DNA of 39,422 nucleotides from a virus (IMGVR_UViG_3300030390_001549:1-39422); one strand, 5' to 3'; numbered from the stretch's first letter, positions 25,478 to 31,791 are shown. The notes: generated from the sequence alone by a model not told the origin. A program made the numbers and translations.

Positions 25478-26563
25478 TTGGGAAAAAGATTAAGATTGTC
25501 AGATGAAGAGGTTAATCTGATATACAAAAGTAGAGCTGGAGAGCTCTCTAACCTCAACTATAACCTATCTCACAACTCAGCATTAGATGAGCACTTACAA
25601 GAAAGAGGTATAGACAAGAAAGATGTTGTCTCTGTTAAACATTGGCAGAATATGAGTGGAGAACTTCGTTTTTCAGTTGTTACAAAGACAAATATAGTAG
25701 ATGAGAAAGATGTTTTTAATAATGTTATAAATCTTATTGAAGATTATTCTCCAACCTATCCTAAAATTAAACATAAAAAAGGAGAAAACTTATTAGTTAT
25801 AAATCCAGCTGATGTGCATATAGGTAAATATGCAAATCAAGATGAGACAGGGGAGGAGTACAACATGGATATAGCTGTAGAAAGGGTTTTAACGGGTGTT
25901 AGTGGTCTTATTAGTCAATCTAAAGGGTTTAGTATAGATAGAGTGTTATTTTGTATAGGTAACGATATTCTTCATGTAGATAATGTATATAACACTACCA
26001 CAAAAGGCACTCCACAAGATTGTGATGGTAAATGGTGGGAGCATTACGAAGTAGCTTTACAAGTTTATGTTGGTTGCGTTGAAATGTTAAGAGAAATTGC
26101 ACCAGTAGATTGTATTCATTCAATGAGTAATCATGATTATCAAAGTGGATTCCATTTAGCTCATGCTCTAAAAGCTTGGTTCAGGAATTGTGATGATGTT
26201 ACTATTGACGCAGGTGTATCTCATAGAAAATATTATAAGTATGGAAGTAATCTTATAGGTCTTGAGCATGGAGATGGAGCTAAAATGGATAAGCTTCCTT
26301 TGTTAATGGCACAAGAAAAACCTCAAGATTGGGCTGATACTACTCATAGATATTGGTATTTACATCATATTCATCATAAAGTTAAGCATAAATGGCTTGA
26401 CGCAAAGGATTTTATAGGGGTTACAGTAGAATATATGAGGTCTCCTAGTTCTAGTGATAGTTGGCATAAAAGAAAGGGGTTTTCTGGAGTTCCTAGAGCT
26501 GTAGAGGGATTTATTCACAACAAAGAAAGTGGTCAAGTAGCAAGATTAACACATTATTTTTAA
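25478..26563 (+). CDS. Calcineurin-like metallophosphoesterase
   Basis: 361 residues starting at TTG 25478; the next in-frame ATG would remove 58 residues including a plausible N terminus, and a promoter ends 24 bases upstream. Metal-binding motifs in order: DVHIG (112-116), GNDILH (161-166), SNHD (217-220), GLEHGDG (~257-263), and HHIHHKVKH near the C terminus. The family includes SbcD/Mre11-type nucleases and other phosphodiesterases; the phage members have unknown substrates. Monocistronic: own promoter, and the sRNA promoter starts 17 bases after its stop. Confidence 0.82.
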   Translation: MGKRLRLSDEEVNLIYKSRAGELSNLNYNLSHNSALDEHLQERGIDKKDVVSVKHWQNMSGELRFSVVTKTNIVDEKDVFNNVINLIEDYSPTYPKIKHKKGENLLVINPADVHIGKYANQDETGEEYNMDIAVERVLTGVSGLISQSKGFSIDRVLFCIGNDILHVDNVYNTTTKGTPQDCDGKWWEHYEVALQVYVGCVEMLREIAPVDCIHSMSNHDYQSGFHLAHALKAWFRNCDDVTIDAGVSHRKYYKYGSNLIGLEHGDGAKMDKLPLLMAQEKPQDWADTTHRYWYLHHIHHKVKHKWLDAKDFIGVTVEYMRSPSSSDSWHKRKGFSGVPRAVEGFIHNKESGQVARLTHYF

Positions 26564-26579
26564 ATTTTATTGTAATTTG

Positions 26580-26611
26580 TTTGGCAGTTCCATTTTTTAT
26601 ATGTTATATTG
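26580..26611 (+). promoter_or_regulatory. TTTGGCAG-class promoter for a small RNA
   Basis: TTTG (26580-26583, part of TTTGGCAG), 21 bases, TATATTG (26605-26611). Spacing and -33 box identical to the main leftward early promoter. The expected start of transcription is near 26618, and the next terminator begins 41 bases later with no ATG between. Confidence 0.78.
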
Positions 26612-26617
26612 TATTAG

Positions 26618-26692
26618 TTTTGTTTGAAAGGTCGCCAGGCCTTACAAGTTAGTTAGTTGAAAGGAGGGGTTGTTCCCTCCTTTCTTTTTTTT
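26618..26692 (+). ncRNA. Candidate ~75-nt small RNA complementary to the accessory-gene leaders
   Basis: Bounded by the promoter at 26580-26611 and an intrinsic terminator. Predicted parts: an unpaired 5' end; hairpin AAGGTC-GCCA-GGCCTT (26628-26643, with one G-U); unpaired ACAAGTTAGTTAGTT (26644-26658); terminator stem. The unpaired AGTTAGTTAGTT (26647-26658) is the exact complement of AACTAACTAACT in leaders at 30291, 30559 and 30774, with 9-11 bases matching at 27091, 28402, 29322 and 31122. The hairpin-seed-terminator layout is that of bacterial regulatory RNAs. No open frame is present. Start is inferred from promoter geometry (plus or minus 3 bases). Confidence 0.6.
26659..26692 (+). 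terminator. Strong intrinsic terminator of the small RNA
   Basis: GAAAGGAGGG (26659-26668), loop GTTGTT, CCCTCCTTTC (26675-26684), then eight T (26685-26692): ten perfect pairs. It also catches any read-through from the metallophosphoesterase gene. Confidence 0.92.
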
Positions 26693-26697
26693 GGCGA

Positions 26698-26791
26698 AAA
26701 TGGCCTGAGAAAATCGCATTTAGGCGGGGAAAATGGCCTGAGAAAATCGCATTTAGGCGCGTAAATGGCCTGAGTATTCGCTCTTTAGGCG
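26698..26791 (+). repeat. Array of three AAATGGCCTGA repeats
   Basis: Units at 26698-26726, 26731-26759 and 26763-26791; starts 33 and 32 bases apart, i.e. three helical turns. Units 1 and 2 are identical over 29 bases (AAATGGCCTGAGAAAATCGC then ATTTAGGCG); unit 3 differs in the middle. Each unit has a short inverted repeat GCCT...AGGC. The 3-4-base gaps rule out CRISPR spacers. Together with the small RNA and the following promoter this array fills the gene-free stretch 26564-26907. Confidence 0.85.
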
Positions 26792-26847
26792 TAGTTATCT
26801 TTTTCTTTTATTTAGAATAAATATAAATTAAATAAATATTAAAATTT

Positions 26848-26881
26848 ATAGCGCGTTATTAAAAAACTATTCCTTATATTG
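26848..26881 (+). promoter_or_regulatory. TATAGCGCG-class promoter of the accessory block
   Basis: TATAGCGCG (26848-26856) then TATATTG at 26875-26881. The same TATAGCGCG and following (T)TATTAAAAAA occur at 30235, also 27 bases before a -7-like element. TATAGCGCG overlaps where the -33 box should be, so it may be an operator or a replacement -33. Confidence 0.5.
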
Positions 26882-26907
26882 TATTATACTAACTTAAAAA
26901 CAAAACT

Positions 26908-27051
26908 ATGTGGGAAACAAAATACTTTAATACACAAAAAGAAGCTCAAAAATTTATGATAAATTATCAATTTATTTATAGATTTCAAATGATATTTGTA
27001 GAAAATGGATATGGGGTAGAATATAAAAAACTTAAAAATAACTATCTATAA
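26908..27051 (+). CDS. Hypothetical protein, 47 residues
   Basis: ATG 26908 behind ACTAACTTAAAAACAAAACT; TAA at 27049-27051. MWETKYFNTQKEAQKFMINY then aromatic-rich. The promoter of the next gene begins one base after its stop. No family recognised; the leader supports translation. Confidence 0.6.
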   Translation: MWETKYFNTQKEAQKFMINYQFIYRFQMIFVENGYGVEYKKLKNNYL

Positions 27052-27052
27052 A

Positions 27053-27121
27053 TTTGGCAGATTAAAAAATTATGCTTTATATGTTATTATAACTAACTTA
27101 AACTAACTAAAAACAAAACAA
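27053..27121 (+). promoter_or_regulatory. Duplicated promoter-leader cassette, copy 1
   Basis: TTTG (27053-27056, in TTTGGCAG), 21 bases, TATATGT (27078-27084), then leader AACTAACTTAAACTAACT and AAAAACAAAAC before ATG 27122. The 42 bases from TATATGT through the leader (27078-27119) recur without change at 28389-28430. Confidence 0.75.
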
Positions 27122-27337
27122 ATGAAAACAAAACAAACTTCAAGAATTAAAGAACCTCAACACAGAAAAAGACAAAACATATTTTGGGAACACTATACTA
27201 TCAAAGAAGTAGCTGATGTATTTACTGATACATTTAAAGAGCAAATAACTGATTATTTAATATCCTATGGGTTAGAGCCTTCTGATGATAATGTAGATAA
27301 GGTTATAAAAGAAATTAAAAATATATATAAAAAATAA
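27122..27337 (+). CDS. Hypothetical protein, 71 residues
   Basis: Basic N terminus (KTKQTSRIKEPQHRKRQNIF) followed by helical sequence with EVADVFTDTFKEQITDYLIS. No assigned family. First gene behind the first duplicated promoter-leader cassette. Confidence 0.62.
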   Translation: MKTKQTSRIKEPQHRKRQNIFWEHYTIKEVADVFTDTFKEQITDYLISYGLEPSDDNVDKVIKEIKNIYKK

Positions 27338-27341
27338 AATT

Positions 27342-27446
27342 ATGGAAAAAGAATGTTGTATATGTAGGGATAAGTTTACACCTACAAATGAAAATGGGGA
27401 AACAAGACAATGTTGTAAAGAATGTATAATAGAATTTAATAAATAA
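27342..27446 (+). CDS. Zinc-finger mini-protein, 34 residues
   Basis: ATG 27342, TAA 27444-27446. MEKECCICRDKFTPTN, then TRQCCKEC: two CxxC pairs spaced as in a four-cysteine zinc finger. Four bases after the preceding stop. Such miniature fingers often bind host or phage nucleic-acid enzymes; here function is unknown. Confidence 0.6.
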   Translation: MEKECCICRDKFTPTNENGETRQCCKECIIEFNK

Positions 27447-27458
27447 AAATAAATAACT

Positions 27459-28070
27459 ATGAAAAACAAAACAGAATTTAGTTTAGAATTTGGTGGTTTT
27501 TATCATTCTATACACTCTAGTATATTAGATAGTAATTTAGAGTATATTTTAGAAGAAAATGGAAATGCTGTATCTGAAATTGAGCAATTTAATGAGGATA
27601 ATGTAGATTGGAAGAAAACGCATGAAAATTATGCTAAGAATTATTTAAGAAGTTTTTGCAATTTAATAGATATGAAATTAGAATATATAAAATTATGGAG
27701 CCCTGATTATTATAATTTTCAAACTGATAAAATAGTTTGTGAAATAAATGACACTAATTATAATGATTTGAAACACTCTTATTGTAATGATAATGATTTC
27801 GTTAAGTGGCTTAATGATATTAGCAGAAGTAGAGATGGTTTTCAGTCTTTTTATAGTGGTATTGATGAAGTAAAAAAAGAGCCTAGTATTTTAATGGAAT
27901 ATATTTTTCAGTATATTATTTGGCATGATGGAGCCGAGCCTTATGATAGTGAAGAATTACAAAATGAAATAATTGAGAATATAAATTGTAATGGAGGTGC
28001 TGAAATATATTTTAATAAAGCAAAAGAAAAGCATTTTCAAACTAATGGATTAGATAATGATAGCTTATGA
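27459..28070 (+). CDS. Acidic hypothetical protein, 203 residues
   Basis: The largest gene of the accessory block. Starts MKNKTEFSLEFGGFYHSIHS. By rough count acidic residues outnumber basic ones about two to one, giving a strong negative charge, as in DNA-mimic inhibitors of restriction or other DNA-binding enzymes; this is only a composition argument. Ends ATGA-coupled to the next gene. Confidence 0.68.
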   Translation: MKNKTEFSLEFGGFYHSIHSSILDSNLEYILEENGNAVSEIEQFNEDNVDWKKTHENYAKNYLRSFCNLIDMKLEYIKLWSPDYYNFQTDKIVCEINDTNYNDLKHSYCNDNDFVKWLNDISRSRDGFQSFYSGIDEVKKEPSILMEYIFQYIIWHDGAEPYDSEELQNEIIENINCNGGAEIYFNKAKEKHFQTNGLDNDSL

Positions 28071-28336
28071 GTTATATTGATGAGAATAATCCAGCTTATT
28101 TTAATGGCAATAATGTATCGTGCAAACTTTGCAATAATGATGCTATAAATTTAGATGAATATTGTGAAAAACATCAAAGATGCTATTTTTGTGGGGATAA
28201 TGATAATTGTAATTGTGAACAAGAAATGAAATTGATTTCTGATTGCTGCAGTGCTAAAATAGATAATGATATTGGTATTTGCTATGATTGCAAAGAACAT
28301 TCTCAAAGTGCATGGGATGCTTATGTAGATGTATAA
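28067..28336 (+). CDS. Multi-cysteine zinc-binding protein, 89 residues
   Basis: ATGA overlap with the preceding gene. Cysteines form at least three pairs (SCKLCNN, RCYFCGDNDNCNCE, then SDCCSAKI and ICYDCK), enough for two or three zinc sites. Probably an adaptor that binds protein or nucleic acid. Made in step with the acidic 203-residue protein, so the two may act together. Confidence 0.65.
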   Translation: MSYIDENNPAYFNGNNVSCKLCNNDAINLDEYCEKHQRCYFCGDNDNCNCEQEMKLISDCCSAKIDNDIGICYDCKEHSQSAWDAYVDV

Positions 28337-28363
28337 TAAAAAAACAAAATAAATAACAAAACA

Positions 28364-28431
28364 TTTGGCAGTCTCAAATATTAGCTGTTATATGTTATTA
28401 TAACTAACTTAAACTAACTAAAAACAAAACT
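28364..28431 (+). promoter_or_regulatory. Duplicated promoter-leader cassette, copy 2
   Basis: TTTG (28364-28367, in TTTGGCAG), 21 bases, TATATGT (28389-28395), then the same leader as copy 1 up to ATG 28432. The spacer between the boxes differs from copy 1 while both boxes and the leader are identical, which argues for selection on the boxes or gene conversion of the leader. Confidence 0.78.
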
Positions 28432-28614
28432 ATGGAAATTACAAAAGAGCAATTTAATGAGTACAAAGAAGTGCAAGAAATGGGAGCATACAATATGATG
28501 AGCCCTCAAGCTAGAGAATTGACTACCTTGTCAAAACAGGAGTGGATTTTTATAATGAAGAATTATGAGCAACTCGTGCATCTTATATATTATCCTATTG
28601 ATGGTAAAAAATAA
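28432..28614 (+). CDS. Hypothetical protein, 60 residues
   Basis: MEITKEQFNEYKEVQEMGAY with NMMSPQARELTTLSKQEWIF: a short helical protein with the MxxxxAxELTxLxKxE pattern I associate with small Bacteroidota phage proteins of unknown role. Behind promoter-leader copy 2. Confidence 0.66.
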   Translation: MEITKEQFNEYKEVQEMGAYNMMSPQARELTTLSKQEWIFIMKNYEQLVHLIYYPIDGKK

Positions 28615-28618
28615 AACT

Positions 28619-28744
28619 ATGAAAAAAGAAAAGTATTGCCCTAAATGTGATAGCAAATTAGAGGTAGAAAAAGAAAAAGAAATAAATTACCCTTATGTAT
28701 GTAAGGATTGTGATGAAAACTTTTATGAATTTGAAATTAAATAA
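28619..28744 (+). CDS. Zinc-ribbon mini-protein, 41 residues
   Basis: ATG 28619, TAA 28742-28744. YCPKCDSKL and YVCKDCDENFYEF: two CxxC knuckles ~18 residues apart, a zinc ribbon as in transcription-related small proteins. Four bases after the preceding stop (AAACT leader). Confidence 0.65.
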   Translation: MKKEKYCPKCDSKLEVEKEKEINYPYVCKDCDENFYEFEIK

Positions 28745-28768
28745 TAACTAAGTAAAAAAAACAAAACT

Positions 28769-29086
28769 ATGAAAAATTTAAGAAACAAAATTGAAAAAGC
28801 TATAATTAGACAAGAATTGTCGTATCGTGGCGGAGGTATTGAAATTGATTTAACTCCTTTTGGATTTAAAGATGAAATGATGACTGCATACCAAAATTAT
28901 CTAGGAGGCGGTATGCTAGGTAGAATTTGTAATGATTGCACTATAATAGAGTGGCAATGCGATGATGATTTGATGATGATTTCAGAAGAATTATCTAAAT
29001 TTATGCATGAATTAACTAATCCTGATTGTGAATGGGCTGGTAGCGATTTTATAGGTAATTTAAACAGGCCAGTAGCTGCATATTAA
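28769..29086 (+). CDS. Hypothetical protein, 105 residues
   Basis: Acidic, with MKNLRNKIEKAIIRQELSYR at the start and a C-terminal SDFIGNLNRPVAAY. Leader TAACTAAGTAAAAAAAACAA before the ATG. No family recognised. Confidence 0.66.
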   Translation: MKNLRNKIEKAIIRQELSYRGGGIEIDLTPFGFKDEMMTAYQNYLGGGMLGRICNDCTIIEWQCDDDLMMISEELSKFMHELTNPDCEWAGSDFIGNLNRPVAAY

Positions 29087-29112
29087 ATTTTAATAACTAA
29101 CTAAAAAACAAA

Positions 29113-29331
29113 ATGAAAACGAAAAATGAAAAAATAGTAGAGAAAGAGGAAAATAGTAGAAAAAGAGGAAAAATTATTCCACGACAAATTATTATTCCTG
29201 TATGTTATTCTCAAGATGAAGAAACAGGAGAAGTATATTATGATTTTGAAAACATGGCTTTTGAGTTTAAATCTAGCCTATCTAATTTAGATGATAGCGT
29301 AACCTGCTCGGTAGAAATAATAACTAACTAA
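29113..29331 (+). CDS. Hypothetical protein, 72 residues
   Basis: Basic N terminus (KEENSRKRGKIIPRQIIIPV) and acidic C-terminal half. The last codons (ITN-stop) lie inside the TAACTAACTAA leader of the next gene. Confidence 0.62.
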   Translation: MKTKNEKIVEKEENSRKRGKIIPRQIIIPVCYSQDEETGEVYYDFENMAFEFKSSLSNLDDSVTCSVEIITN

Positions 29332-29343
29332 AAAAACAAAACT

Positions 29344-29550
29344 ATGGATATTACAAATATGATGGGAGCCTTTTTGATACTAGGAGATATGCAAAACTAT
29401 GATAGTAAAGAGGATAAACTTAAATATAAGGAAAAGATTGTATTCTCTACTATGAGGGCTAAGATACCTGATTGGCAACCCCCTAGAGATTGGGATAATA
29501 TAAGTATAGATGATAAATTAACTAGATTAGAAAAATTAAAAACTATATAA
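29344..29550 (+). CDS. Hypothetical protein, 68 residues
   Basis: MDITNMMGAFLILGDMQNYD, charged helical remainder. Ends in a TAATG junction with the next gene, implying coupling. No family recognised. Confidence 0.6.
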   Translation: MDITNMMGAFLILGDMQNYDSKEDKLKYKEKIVFSTMRAKIPDWQPPRDWDNISIDDKLTRLEKLKTI

Positions 29551-29789
29551 TGGAAATAAATAAAACTAAAGAAGAATTAAAGGATTTGATACAAAAACTT
29601 AATAAGGATGATTTTAAGAAGTTTTGCGACAACTATAGTGTAGATGGTAGTAAATTTGAATTGATTGAGCAGTGGGTAGATAAAATGGATGATGAGGATG
29701 ATTTGAAGGAAGTTATAACTGAAATACATTTTAATAGCGTATCTGATTTTTTTAATGATGCTATATTTGGCAAAGAAAATAAAATATAA
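29550..29789 (+). CDS. Hypothetical acidic protein, 79 residues
   Basis: Helical, Asp/Glu/Lys-rich (LIQKLNKDDFKKFCDNYSVD). Coupled on both sides by one-base overlaps. No family recognised. Confidence 0.6.
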   Translation: MEINKTKEELKDLIQKLNKDDFKKFCDNYSVDGSKFELIEQWVDKMDDEDDLKEVITEIHFNSVSDFFNDAIFGKENKI

Positions 29790-29881
29790 TGGAAGAATTT
29801 TATAGCGTATTTAATTTTTGGCTTTATTTTTGGATAATAATTATATTCTTTGCTATGTGGGGATTATTTGATAGCATATAA
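29789..29881 (+). CDS. Membrane mini-protein, 30 residues
   Basis: ATG 29789, TAA 29879-29881. MEEFYSVFNFWLYFWIIIIF followed by FAMWGLFDSI: one membrane span. Overlaps the previous stop by one base and runs into the second AAATGGCCTGA array. Confidence 0.5.
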   Translation: MEEFYSVFNFWLYFWIIIIFFAMWGLFDSI

Positions 29882-29973
29882 ATGGCCTGAAAAATTTGTT
29901 TTATAGAGCGTAAATGGCCTGAAGATTTGCTTTTATAGTGATTAAATGGCCTCGCTTGATTTCCTTTTATGCG
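29880..29973 (+). repeat. Second array of three AAATGGCCTGA repeats
   Basis: Units at 29880-29910, 29912-29941 and 29944-29973, starts 32 bases apart, matching the pitch of the array at 26698. The left 10 bases AAATGGCCTG hold in two units (AAATGGCCTC in the third); the right ends (TTTTATAGAGCG, TTTTATAGTG, TTTTATGCG) vary around TTTTATAGCG. The array closes the gene block that the first array opens. Confidence 0.8.
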
Positions 29974-30119
29974 TTCCTCTGCTTTTGGCGGGGGTTCGCT
30001 TTTTCGTTTTGTGTTTTGTGGTCTGCTGTTTTGTGGTCTGCTGTTTTGTTTTGTGTTTTGTTATTCATATAAAAACATATAACAAAATAAAATTGATATA
30101 TAAAAGAATATATATATAA
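29946..30119 (+). CDS. Questionable 57-residue hydrophobic frame
   Basis: Begins at the ATG inside the last repeat unit and reads MASLDFLLCVPLLLAGVRFF, then VLCFVV/CCFVV-type repeats, then a basic tail. The FVVCC repetition comes from a DNA direct repeat (TTTTGTGGTCTGCTG, 30015-30043) in T-rich sequence, where hydrophobic codons arise by chance. No A-rich leader. Listed because it could be a membrane peptide; more likely non-coding. The rest of 29882-30316 holds AT-rich sequence and a promoter. Confidence 0.2.
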   Translation: MASLDFLLCVPLLLAGVRFFVLCFVVCCFVVCCFVLCFVIHIKTYNKIKLIYKRIYI

Positions 30120-30234
30120 ATATTAAAATATTCTTATTTCCTTATTTAGAATGGTTATAAACTACATTCTTAACTTACTCATATTCAATCAGTTATAAAT
30201 TAAATTAAAAATAAATTAAAAATATTTGTATTTC

Positions 30235-30269
30235 TATAGCGCGTATTAAAAAAATACTTCTTTTATTTG
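30235..30269 (+). promoter_or_regulatory. TATAGCGCG-class promoter of the second accessory segment
   Basis: TATAGCGCG (30235-30243), TATTAAAAAA, then TTTATTTG (30262-30269), which fits TAnnTTTG at seven of eight positions allowing for the Ns. Geometry equals that at 26848-26881. The leader AACTAACTAACT (30291-30302) follows. Confidence 0.5.
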
Positions 30270-30316
30270 TACCATCAAAACAAACTAATAAACTAACTAA
30301 CTAAAAAAACAAAACT

Positions 30317-30433
30317 ATGAACACAAAACAAAACACAATCAAAACAGACAAAACAGAGGCAGTAATTAACATTATTTATATTGCTGTTTCATTATCTCTT
30401 TTCATCTTTACAATTTATTCAGCAATACAATAG
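30317..30433 (+). CDS. Membrane mini-protein, 38 residues
   Basis: ATG 30317 after AACTAAAAAAACAAAACT; TAG 30431-30433. Polar basic start (NTKQNTIKTDKTE) then one span (VINIIYIAVSLSLFIFTIYS). First gene behind the 30235 promoter. Function unknown. Confidence 0.58.
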   Translation: MNTKQNTIKTDKTEAVINIIYIAVSLSLFIFTIYSAIQ

Positions 30434-30437
30434 ACCT

Positions 30438-30572
30438 ATGACTTATAAAATAACATCATATAAAAAAGCAAGCGGCGTAAAAATTTATACTATTGAGAAA
30501 AATGGCACTCCATTAATACAAGGCAGCGACTATAACACAATATTGCAAAAATATAACAAACTAACTAACTAA
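30438..30572 (+). CDS. Hypothetical protein, 44 residues
   Basis: Start chosen at MTYKITSYKKASGVKIYTIE (30438), four bases after the preceding stop; a longer in-frame form would read through the membrane-protein gene. Beta-hairpin-like, ends LTN over the next leader. Confidence 0.58.
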   Translation: MTYKITSYKKASGVKIYTIEKNGTPLIQGSDYNTILQKYNKLTN

Positions 30573-30586
30573 CTAAAAACAAAACT

Positions 30587-30766
30587 ATGACCTTAAAAAG
30601 AAAAACTATAATTGAAAATATTTACAGGCTTAATTATGATGAGATAATAAATAAAGATAGCCATATTAAATGGCGCGAAATTTTACAATTTGTTGCAGAA
30701 TTAAATGATAAAGAACTTTTGCAATATTATATAAAAGAATTGCAGTATAAATTAGAAACAATATAA
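30587..30766 (+). CDS. Hypothetical helical protein, 59 residues
   Basis: ATG 30587 behind CTAACTAACTAAAAACAAAA; TAA 30764-30766. MTLKRKTIIENIYRLNYDEI, all-helical, charged. No family recognised. Confidence 0.6.
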   Translation: MTLKRKTIIENIYRLNYDEIINKDSHIKWREILQFVAELNDKELLQYYIKELQYKLETI

Positions 30767-30804
30767 ATAAATAAACTAACTAACTAACTAAAAACAAAAA
30801 CAAA

Positions 30805-31134
30805 ATGAACTTAATAGAAAAAGCATTTTTAAAGGCAACAGAACAAGAAGAACAAAAACGAATAAATTTAAAAAAGAAATATCCAAAATGGACATTCGTA
30901 AAAGCAAAACCAAATAAAACAAAACTAATTAAATGTAAGTATAAACTAGACCTTGCTAAATCAATATATAAATATTATAATACAGGCGAGAAAATAGCTA
31001 TACAATATAATAGAAAGCTTATCTATAATGGCATTATAAATTTTGAACTACAAACGGGCGGAACTTATGCGCAACAAAATAGTTATCTACAAATAACAAT
31101 TAATAAATTTGTCAATCAATTACTAACTAACTAA
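30805..31134 (+). CDS. Hypothetical basic protein, 109 residues
   Basis: Lys-rich N-terminal half (QKRINLKKKYPKWTFVKAKP) suggesting nucleic-acid contact; C-terminal beta region with GGTYAQQNSYLQI. Ends LLTN over the next leader. Uses GGC and GCG codons that are rare in the late genes. Confidence 0.62.
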   Translation: MNLIEKAFLKATEQEEQKRINLKKKYPKWTFVKAKPNKTKLIKCKYKLDLAKSIYKYYNTGEKIAIQYNRKLIYNGIINFELQTGGTYAQQNSYLQITINKFVNQLLTN

Positions 31135-31144
31135 AAACAAAACT

Positions 31145-31450
31145 ATGAAACTAACAGCAAAACAAAAAAGAAATATTAAAGAAATCGGCGTTTTTCCTAT
31201 GATTAGCAAGAGGAGCGGCCGCGCGGTAGCTAATCAATATAAAATCTATATTAATGGCGGCGTATTGTTTCAGTCTTATAATGTAATCATAGCCGCTAAG
31301 ATGGACGATGGCGGCGTCTATTTAGATGCCAACTACTGGGATTACAGCCGTACTACTGGGAAATATCGTAATCAATTCTTAAATGAATATATAGAGTATA
31401 CGCGCGAACAGATTAAAAACGGAACTTATAAACTAACTAATTTAAACTAA
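31145..31450 (+). CDS. Hypothetical basic protein, 101 residues, GC-richer codons
   Basis: MKLTAKQKRNIKEIGVFPMI, then SGRAVANQYKIYINGGVLFQ. Glycine is mostly GGC and a GCGGCCGC site lies at 31215-31222, unlike the rest of the genome, so it may be a recent arrival. Ends KLTNLN over the next leader. No family recognised. Confidence 0.62.
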   Translation: MKLTAKQKRNIKEIGVFPMISKRSGRAVANQYKIYINGGVLFQSYNVIIAAKMDDGGVYLDANYWDYSRTTGKYRNQFLNEYIEYTREQIKNGTYKLTNLN

Positions 31451-31461
31451 TAAATAAAACT

Positions 31462-31791
31462 ATGAAAACAAATAAAGAATTTACAAATATTGTCTTTGTT
31501 CTAGAATATGATAGAGACAAAGACAGACAGACACCGAACAAGATAGAGCGAACAAAGGAACTAATGAGAACAGCGGCGGCTTACGCATTCTGTAGCATCT
31601 CATTTTCTTGTGGTATAAATACAGACAAGGATACAATAGCAGAGTATAACACATATATAGATGTAAACGAAACCGACACAATAGCACTACTTAACGCAGT
31701 CGGGGCAATATGGGGTTCTTATGTTTATATGCAAGACAATAGACTAAAGAAATACAATCCTACTCTACCAGATGCATACAGGGAGAATTAA
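31462..31791 (+). CDS. Hypothetical protein, 109 residues
   Basis: MKTNKEFTNIVFVLEYDRDK, a helical RTKELMRTAAAYAFCSISFS and a beta end. It is the last gene of the block; an intrinsic terminator follows by ~32 bases. No family recognised. Confidence 0.62.
   Translation: MKTNKEFTNIVFVLEYDRDKDRQTPNKIERTKELMRTAAAYAFCSISFSCGINTDKDTIAEYNTYIDVNETDTIALLNAVGAIWGSYVYMQDNRLKKYNPTLPDAYREN

Noticed and set aside
26511-26519. DnaA-box-like TTATTCACA
   Set aside because: A single copy inside the metallophosphoesterase coding region; no cluster that would mark an origin.
26698-26791. CRISPR-like array
   Set aside because: Repeats of ~29 bases are separated by only 3-4 bases, so there are no spacers, and no cas genes are present.
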